NCBI GenBank assembly: GCA_030762895.1
Contig: CM061063.1
Coordinates: 210,753,667 to 210,817,666, forward strand
Length of the DNA stretch: 64,000 bases
Reading direction: 5' to 3'
DNA from: Sophora flavescens
Lineage: Eukaryota > Streptophyta > Magnoliopsida > Fabales > Fabaceae
The notes beneath the pieces were generated by a model. It saw only the letters and a list, made by a program, of their open reading frames with translations. It was not told the origin of the DNA and made no database searches. A program made the position numbers and the translations under genes. Shown in pieces: positions 57,192 through 64,000 of the stretch. Position 1 is the first letter of the stretch. Every line of letters begins with the position of its first letter.

Positions 57192-58785
57192 TGATGAGTG
57201 TGATTTCACCTCATCTTTGTCCATCATTTTGCATGCATTTTCATGTAGTTTAGGCATTTTTTAATTAGATTTTAGGTTAATTTTCCTTTGGAACGGGTAA
57301 GGCGGTTTTCGTGTGTTGTTTTGCAGATATCAAGGGTAAAATGCTCAAGATCAACCATGATGAAGTTTGGATGAAGATAGAGCTCTAAAAGTGAAGAAAA
57401 TGAGCCAAACAGAGCCCATCACGGCCTAGCCGTGATGCCCATCACGGCCATGATCGAGCAAAACTGAAAAAGAACAAAGGCTGAAGTCAGAGTCTGTCAT
57501 GGCCTGGCTGTGATAGCCATCACGGCCGTGACCCAAAACCACCACAAGTCAGAGCACATCACGGCCCAGCCGTAATTCAGAACACGGCCACAAAGGGAAT
57601 ACTCGCGTCGCGAGCAATATCTTCGCGTCGCGAATGAATGGAACTTCCAGAATTGGCAAAGGCAGAGACCGTCACGGCCTGGCCGTGATGGCCATCACGG
57701 CCGTGACGCGCATTACTTGGACCTGAAGAAACCGAAATAGATCAGATTTTGAGTTGGTTTGGGACTCTAACTTCCCAATTTCTATAAATAAGGACCAAGG
57801 CATCAGATCAGATGCATCATCTATCATCTAGACTTGTACACAAGGACTTAGGCATAGATCTCTCTTCTCCTCTTCTCCTCTCTTCTCTAATTTTCTGATT
57901 TTCACTATGTTGTCAACCCAGCTTGTCATCTCCATGGCAAGACTGGAGTAGTAGTTAGTTTCTAGGGATTGGGGCTCTGCCCGAGGTTTGTAAATGATGT
58001 TGATTTGATGTAAAATCGTTGTTGATTTCGTTATTGTTTTAGATCTGATTTCTAGTGTGTTAATCACTCATAAATTTCGGCAACCGTTTATTTTCGTGAC
58101 GTAGACGTTCTAAGGAGGAACCTAGCGGTGAACTTAGGATTTCTAGGGTGTTTCACTCGTAAAGCCCGGCGGCCACTGGTTTGTGAGATGTGGATGATCC
58201 AAGGAGGAACCTAGCGGTGAACTTAGGTTATTTGCATGACTGAGACATTATAAGGAGGAACCTAGCGGTGAACTTAGGTGTCGGACCTATAGAAGTCAGA
58301 CTTGGGACTGAAATCACGAGAGTTAGAAGCCATCCCTCGAGGAGCAACGAGTTGTCACGAAGCGCAAAGGGTCTAATCTGGGATCGACTACCACGAGAGT
58401 AGGGGTCGGGTCAATTGGGCACGGCTTTTGTAACCCGAGAGGGAGCTTAAGCTATTAGAGGATAAACTCGCCTTCAAGGCAATTTCGGTAATCAACAAAG
58501 GTAAATCAGATTAGCAACATAAACAGCCTCAAAGGTAACCCAAATCCCTAGGAATCCGTCTAAATCTAAAACCCCATAAACAATTGTTTTCTGTTTTAAT
58601 TGATTCTGTTTGTTTATCTCTCAATTCAAACCTTTTTCAAAACCCTCTAAAAAGTCCAGATCTAATCGATTCGAAAACCGATTGCGATTCGAGAACACAG
58701 TCTCTGTGGGTTCGATATCTTTTATTACTTGACGGCAATCCGGTACACTTGCCAGAATCGCACGCGCGCGCCGCAGCGCACATCA
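57192..58785 (+). repeat. Athila-2 3' LTR (1594 bp)
   Basis: Same length as the 5' LTR and almost identical. Differences seen are mostly transitions, for example two C-to-T changes in one palindrome near 57500. Confidence 0.96.
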
Positions 58786-58790
58786 ATAAG

Positions 58791-59764
58791 CAACTACATT
58801 TCCATTCTGCATTAACACTCCACCTAACCCTTGCTTAGAAGCATCGCAATAAACTACGAAAGGTTTACTAGGATCGGGCAACACTAAAACTGGTGCTGGT
58901 GTCAACCTATTCTTAAGGGTTTGGAAACTCTCTTCACACTTAGAGTCCCACACAAACAGCTGTCCCTTCTTAGTGAGACGGGTTTAAGGGTAAGACTGAC
59001 TTAGAGAAACCTTCTATGAACCGCCTATAGTACCCTCCTAAACCCAAGAAACTCCTAATCTCGGTCACTGACTTTGGCACTTCCCATTGGAGCACCGTCT
59101 CAACCTTAGCCGGATCGACGGCTATCCCACCTTTTGAGATCACGTGACCTAAGAAACTAACCTCTTCTAACCAAAACTCGCACTTAGACATCTTGGCATA
59201 CAACTTCTTCTCCTTAAGGGTCGGTAAGACAACCCTCAGGTGTTCCTCATTTTCCTCCTTGCTCTTGGAGTACACTAAGATGTCATCTATGAACACCACC
59301 ACAAACTTATCCAAGTAAGGGTGAAAGGTCTTGTTCATGTAATCCATGAAGACCTCGGTAGCATTGGTCACACCGAAGGGCATAACCAAGTACCCATAGT
59401 GACCATATCGCATTTTGAACGCTGTCTTCGGGATGTCCTCAGACTTAACTCGAATCTGATGGTACCCCGACCTCAAGTTTGTCTTAGAAAAGACGCAAGC
59501 GCCTATCAACTGGTCCATGAGATCATCAATCCTAGGGAGGGGATATCGATTCTTAATGGTCACATTGTTGAGCTGTCGATAGTCGACGCACAACCTCATA
59601 CTACCATCCTTCTTCTTCACCAACAACACAGGTGCTCCCCACGGAGACACACTAGGCCTAATGAACTGCTTCTTCATCAGGTCTTCCAACTCTTCCTTCA
59701 ACTTAGCTAGATCTAGAGGAGACATGCTATAGCGTGCTATGGAGATTGGCCCGGTGCCAGACAC
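58791..59764 (-). pseudogene. pol: chromovirus B pol: reverse transcriptase and start of RNase H
   Basis: The minus-strand frame has the complete RT series: YSMSPLDLAKLKEELEDL, FIRPSVSPWGAPVLLVKKKDG, LCVDYRQLNNVTIKNRYPLPRIDDL, RSGYHQIRVKSEDIPKTAF and catalytic FIDDILVYS, intact here unlike in A. It continues through FLGHVISKGGIAVDPAKVE and FLGLGGYYRRFIEGFSK. A frameshift near 58985 precedes RNase H (VVYCDASKQGLGGVLMQNGN), which Athila-2 then splits at 58790. Confidence 0.88.
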
Positions 59765-60180
59765 TAAGTCTATGGCAAACTCAATATCTCTCTCTTGGGG
59801 TAAGTTATAACATCCCTCAGAAACACTTCAGGAAAGTCTCGCACAACAGGCAAGCTGGTGACATCAGGAGGGTTGCTCTCTACTTCCAGGGAAGCTATCA
59901 TCATGTACACTTGGGCTTCGTCTTTCATCGAAGCTTGAACTTGGCTGGCAGAGAGAAGGTCCGGTTTCTTACACTCCGTTGGAGTTCCAAAAACTAAGGC
60001 CTTATCAAAACAAATAAAGGGAACATGGTTGGAAGATAACCAGTTCATCCCAAGAATAACATCGAGCGGTTTTAAAAAAAGTAACCACATAAGATCAACT
60101 GTAGAGTTCATATTATCAAGAGATAATAGAACAACCTTCCTAAACACAAGAAGCACCTGAAGGCTCCTTGGATCTTTCAA
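59765..60180 (-). pseudogene. pol: chromovirus B: C-terminal half of protease and linker
   Basis: Minus strand: LKPLDVILGMNWLSSNHVPF is the conserved end of the chromovirus protease, followed by LLSASQVQASMKDEAQVYMM and LPVVRDFPEVF of the linker to RT. The protease active-site half is missing. A small frameshift near 59800 separates it from RT. Confidence 0.8.
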
Positions 60181-60347
60181 GACAAACCGCCAAATGCAGT
60201 AAGTTAAGCCAAAGCAAAGCTATAGGTACTTAGTACCACGTAACATTGTCTATATAAATATAAACAATTCAAACAAGAGTCACACAACAGACTCACGACA
60301 GACTCATCCCACGTCGGATAGAGCCGAACTACTCTGATACCACAAAA
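60181..60347 (-). promoter_or_regulatory. chromovirus B leader: primer binding site and gag deletion point
   Basis: The primer site, TGGTATCAGAGT on the minus strand (60331-60342), lies 5 bp from the 5' LTR and matches initiator tRNA-Met. Only about 150 bp separate it from the middle of protease, so nearly all of gag (normally more than 1 kb) is absent. Confidence 0.8.
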
Positions 60348-61787
60348 TGTGACACCCTTCTACCCCGCATGTTAATATAAAACATTTACTTAAAAGAGGT
60401 AATTATAAAACATGCATTTATTTGGAAAAAAAATAAAAACTAGGATAAAAAGGTTTCACATCTCAACAAAAACAACACAGAAATAACATAGTTTTAAAAC
60501 AGTAAAACATAAACAAGACAGATAAAGAAAAACCCAACCCCGATGTCACATACAGAGCTGGTATAACCAAAATCCGGATACATCACCGAAACAAACTAAA
60601 CAACTAACAAAACTAACAACTATAACTCAGCATTCTAACTAGAGTCGCGGCTCCTCAGAGTCACTCCTCCGCTGGCTGCTCACCGTCCTCTACATAAGGA
60701 AATACATGCAACAGCAGAAACAGGAAAACAGGGAGTAAGAAATCATGTAAACACAACGGCATGGGAATAGGGAATAAGATGAACATACATAATAGCATAG
60801 CATAGCAATATAACAACATACAATATTTATACATCATCATATAATACCATAACAACATGTTAATCATCCAACATATGCTATGCAGTGCAATGCAACCCTA
60901 CTCCACTACTCCATCAATGCATGTGGATCCAACTAACTCAAGAAGTCAACTTCGGAGTTATATATCCGTATTGGCCAAAAAGTACCAACACCGGCAGTTC
61001 CCCAAACCATGGAGGAACCCCTTGGATAGCCGACGTATCATAACTGGATACGCCACCTCAGGGGCGCACGGTTCACCAAACCATGGGTGAACCACCCGGG
61101 ACTTAGGCCAGATCATCATAACTAGGACGACCTCCCCTACGTTGAACATCCCCCTCAACATCAACTCCAATGCTCTATGCAAATGGCACAACAACACACA
61201 AGGCAACCACCTCCTTTGCTTGGGCCTAAAAGCACCCAAGACTTATCACCAACATCAACATTAACACTTTAGACCCACACCGTGGGGTCAAGGTCCCCTT
61301 AGCCAAATAGCACCAAGGTCCAACATAACAACATCTCGACCAAAAAGCATCGATAGCACTTTGGCCAAAAAGCACCAAAGCATGACAACGTGCTGTAACC
61401 CATCAGGTACCGGCTTAACCAGCTTAATAGTCTTTGATATCTTAATTAATCTTTAATTAAGTTATCTAACTTGTTATCATTTGATTAGTTTATTATTACA
61501 TCATCTGGGGATAATTGGGGTAAACACCTCTTTAATTCATTAATCTTAAGTTATGACCAGTAGGGGGAAGCACGAGCGTACTAAACCCCCAGCACAGTCT
61601 TGCTCCCTGTTCAGCACGGTCGTGCTCCTGGGCAGGGCCATACTGCTCTGGGTAGAATTTAACGTGTTCTTGGAGTTTAGGATCCCAAATCCTCTCAAAT
61701 CAAATCCTAGGGCCTTAACTAAAACATTCAGCATGGTTCTTCACCACTCACTAACACAGTTCATGTCTTATGAAGCTTAGGGAATTA
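60348..61787 (-). repeat. chromovirus B 5' LTR (part, interrupted by copia-3)
   Basis: TGTGACACCCTTCTACC onward aligns with 30555-32145 but is about 150 bp shorter, mainly because the palindrome array is contracted (61586-61625). It breaks at 61787 at the copia-3 LTR end; AATTA precedes the junction. Confidence 0.87.
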
Positions 61788-62697
61788 TGTTGTTTTGGCT
61801 TCAACGACTCAAGAAGGGGGGGGGGGTGAATTGAGAACTGAGTTTCCAAAAATATTTCCTTCTTAAAACTTTTCACAAAACTTTTCAAATCAGAGTTGCG
61901 GATTTGTGGCCTCAGGATCTTTTACAAAATCGATGAAGGGTTTATATAAAATCTTGAATTGGAAGATGATGACGATAAGAAAGATTAATTCAGAATTAAT
62001 TCAAAACTCAATAATAATGAAATACAGAAACTGATTAAACCTTTAAATATTAAGAACACGTTATACAAGTTTCAGATTTAGTTCAATTTCAGTAATCAAG
62101 AATGGTTTTGATCAACTCAATTTAGAATGCAGATAACACGGTCTTGATTACAATCGGACTCAGATTTCAATACAGTTTATACAGATCAAGAACATAAATT
62201 ATATTGGACTTTAAACATCAAAATCACAGGTTCTTGATCATAAACAGAAAGTAAAAGCGTTTGAGTTTAGGGATACCACACAACCAGATTTATCCTGGTT
62301 CAGTCACCTCCACTGTGACCTACATCCAGTCCCCACTCCACCTGTGGGATTTCACACACTAACACACAAACTTTAGCCAGGTAGCTTGAAAAACCTTTAC
62401 ACCACAAAGCACTCCTTCACCTCGAGATACCACACTCTTATGAAGATCCTCAATGTTCTTCCTTAGGGATACCTCACCCTAATCACTCAGAGAGACTCCC
62501 TCTCTCTTTACAATCAAAATGTAAAAAAAAATCGATTCCTAACTCTCAATAGTCAGATAAACAAATTGAAGCACTTATGAGAATGAAACACTCTTTTTCA
62601 CAATAAGCTCAAGAAAGATGATGAATGATATGTGTCTTGTATTTGATATGTTATTCATTATGTTCTTCTGTATGTTAAAAGTGTTCCTTTTATCCCT

Positions 62698-62707
62698 CTT
62701 TATATAG
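62698..62707 (-). promoter_or_regulatory. TATA box of copia-3 LTR
   Basis: CTATATAAAG followed by AGGGAT on the minus strand, matching the copia-1 promoter block. Confidence 0.6.
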
Positions 62708-62955
62708 AAAACAAGTTATAGTCGTTGGGATCAATCAAAACAGATTTGGATCTGATTAACAGAATCTGTTTTCTTGATTCTGGTTCTTGAAATAAGATTC
62801 TGATAGTTCTTATAGAATTTGAGTCCATCTTGAATTAACCGCGTCCATCTAGCCATTAAGATTTTATATTTGGACGGGCTAGTAGACGAGCTCCATATTC
62901 CACATCATTGGACGGATCTTCTCATTAAGATCTTAGCAAGTCCAAAGACTTGTAT

Positions 62956-63175
62956 GCACGAGCGCTTCTATCACTTTAGTGGACGAGCACTTCTGTTACT
63001 TTAGTGGACAAGCGCTTGTATCACTCTAGTGGACGAGCGCTTGTATGACTTCAGTGGACGACCGCTTCTGTCACTTGTGGACGAGCACTTCTGTCACTTC
63101 AGTGGACTAGCGCTCCTGACACTTGTGGACGAGCGCTTCTATCACTTCAGTGGACGAGCTCTTTGGACGAGCACT
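62956..63175 (-). repeat. U3 minisatellite of copia-3
   Basis: About ten units with GTGGACGAGCGCTTCT on the + strand, the reverse complement of the copia-1 unit, with more variation in length. The + strand ORF at 63029-63223 is this repeat in translation. Confidence 0.88.
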
Positions 63176-63563
63176 TCTTATTTCCAAAAATCATTTTCAT
63201 TAACAAAAACTTATTCCTTTTAATGCAGGTTATGAAAATTGATTTTCTTCATGCATCTTTTTAATTGAGCTTCTTTGTGATTAAGAGATTTCTTTCTCTT
63301 ACAAATCATCTAAGAATTAAATCTAATTTCTCCTTTAAGCTCTTGTCTTGATGATTCCTCGATCTTTGCCTTTGCTCTTTGATCCCTCCATGTAGCTCTT
63401 TTGATTTCTTCAAGTTCTTCCTTGAATATTCTCCTTTAATTGCTCACTGAACTTGTTGATCACTGCTTTGATACCTGTCTTTGCAATTTGGCACTAAAAC
63501 ACTTGCATACACATTAAGTTGTATTTGTCATATATCAAAATCTCTAAGTCATTGAGTCTAACA

Positions 63564-63840
63564 ATCTCCCCCTTTTTTATTATGACAAACCTTTTAACAA
63601 ATTATAAGATCAGAGTATAAGTGTAGCAGAAGCTAAGTGTTTTTAACAGATTTATATCATGGTATCAGAGCAGTCAGAGCATAAGTATATCAGATCAAAG
63701 AAAATATTATCAGAGCAGAATTTGATTTACTCCCCCTTAATCATGTAAGCTTATAAGCTCCCCCTCAACATATGCATGTATAATTTGTTATATCCCCTTT
63801 CTCTATATCATACTATTTCCTCCCCCTTTTGGCATCATCA
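63564..63840 (-). promoter_or_regulatory. copia-3 multiple polypurine tracts
   Basis: On the minus strand, AAAAAAGGGGGAGAT sits next to the LTR. Further GGGGGAG tracts lie near 63731, 63764 and 63823, the same arrangement as in copia-1 and copia-2. Confidence 0.7.
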
Positions 63841-63938
63841 AAAAGGTAAAGAAAAGAAACATTCAAAGCAATAGAGAAGGCAAGCATTTAAACATTCAAA
63901 CATAGCATATAAAGTTGTTCCTGATAGAGGGATAGAGA

Positions 63939-64000
63939 TTAGATATAGGATTGATCAATTATGCCCAATTCTCTTCTACTGAAAAAAAAGCTTTCCTTGT
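63939..64000 (-). pseudogene. pol: copia-3 RNase H C-terminus (partial, at window edge)
   Basis: The minus strand reads KESFFFSRRELGIIDQSYI and a stop, the same C-terminus as copia-1 and copia-2. A run of T codons extends the Phe stretch. Too little is visible to judge whether the element is intact. Confidence 0.75.

Larger units (their letters stand above)
51258..58785 (+). mobile_element. Athila-2: short, young, non-autonomous Athila element, TSD ATAAG
   Basis: Two 1594-bp LTRs (51258-52851 and 57192-58785) flank 4340 bp. ATAAG lies on both sides (51253-51257 and 58786-58790). I count about 13 substitutions and no length change between the LTRs (about 0.8%). The internal region has one gag-protease ORF, the conserved stem-loop, a palindrome array, a long non-coding stretch and a polypurine tract. 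RT, RNase H, integrase and env-like gene are absent, so movement would need enzymes from another Athila. Confidence 0.95.
61788..63563 (-). repeat. copia-3 3' LTR (1776 bp)
   Basis: On the + strand it starts TGTTGTTTTGGCTTC, with a run of G after it, and ends GAGTCTAACA. A TATA box (CTATATAAAG on the minus strand) is at 62698-62707. The GCGCTCGTCCA-type array occupies 62956-63175. Confidence 0.92.
30555..64000 (-). mobile_element. chromovirus B (Tekay/Del-like), minus strand, with three nested elements
   Basis: Left end TGTAACACCC at 30555 lies within the gag of A; the right end is beyond the window. Minus-strand order is 5' LTR (60348 onward), primer site, truncated protease, RT, RNase H, integrase, a displaced gag knuckle fragment, polypurine tract, 3' LTR (49371 down to 30555). 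Nested insertions are copia-2 in the 3' LTR, Athila-2 in RNase H and copia-3 in the 5' LTR. Most of gag is missing from its normal place. The 5 bp left of 30555 are TCTCC; the matching duplication is out of view. Confidence 0.87.
61788..64000 (-). mobile_element. copia-3: Sirevirus-type Ty1/copia, minus strand, 3' end only
   Basis: LTR (61788-63563), polypurine tracts and the last residues of RNase H appear in reverse orientation; the rest lies past the window. The LTR start TGTTAGACTCAATGACTTAG and end match copia-1, and its U3 carries the same minisatellite type. The exact insertion site in the chromovirus B LTR is visible only on the left. Confidence 0.92.

Overview
The window is plant nuclear DNA made almost entirely of nested LTR retrotransposons. 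I see no host gene, tRNA, rRNA or CRISPR array. The families are Sirevirus-type Ty1/copia (two CCHC knuckles in gag, several polypurine tracts before the 3' LTR, initiator-Met primer site), Athila-type Ty3/gypsy (tRNA-Asp-like primer site, DLGAS protease, env-like ORF) and Tekay/Del-like chromoviruses (chromodomain-like integrase tail, TGTAACA-type LTRs). This fits a repeat-rich, probably pericentromeric region of a flowering plant; the species cannot be told from the sequence.

Layout. 1-6514: 3' part of a decayed Sirevirus (copia-1, + strand) with its 3' LTR. 6515-12280: an old gypsy LTR (E) split by a 3.2-kb solo LTR (G1, 6962-10164). 12281-17701: two inverted LTRs (D-left, D-right) around 235 bp of chromovirus pol. 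17702 onward: chromovirus A (- strand), inserted in D-right. Its pol is split by solo LTR G2 (22160-27670), which itself holds solo LTR F (23238-25456). 30555 onward: chromovirus B (- strand), inserted in A's gag. B's left LTR is split by Sirevirus copia-2 (32724-48596), whose 5' LTR holds a truncated Athila (Athila-1, 33233-42341). B's pol is split by a small Athila (Athila-2, 51258-58785). B's right LTR is split by Sirevirus copia-3 (61788 to the window end, - strand).

Insertion order can be read from target-site duplications: CCTTG (G1), TCTAG (F), CTAAA (copia-2) and ATAAG (Athila-2) are exact, and CTCCA/CTCCT (G2) is near-exact. Removing Athila-2 or G2 rejoins the interrupted pol reading frames. 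The deepest chain is D-right, then A, B, copia-2 and Athila-1: five levels.

Most coding regions are broken. The exception is Athila-2, whose two 1594-bp LTRs differ at only about 13 positions and which keeps one open 779-codon gag-protease frame while lacking RT, RNase H, integrase and the env-like gene. It looks like a young non-autonomous derivative. Several unrelated LTR families here carry arrays of short palindromes, and two of them share the core CACGGCCGTG.
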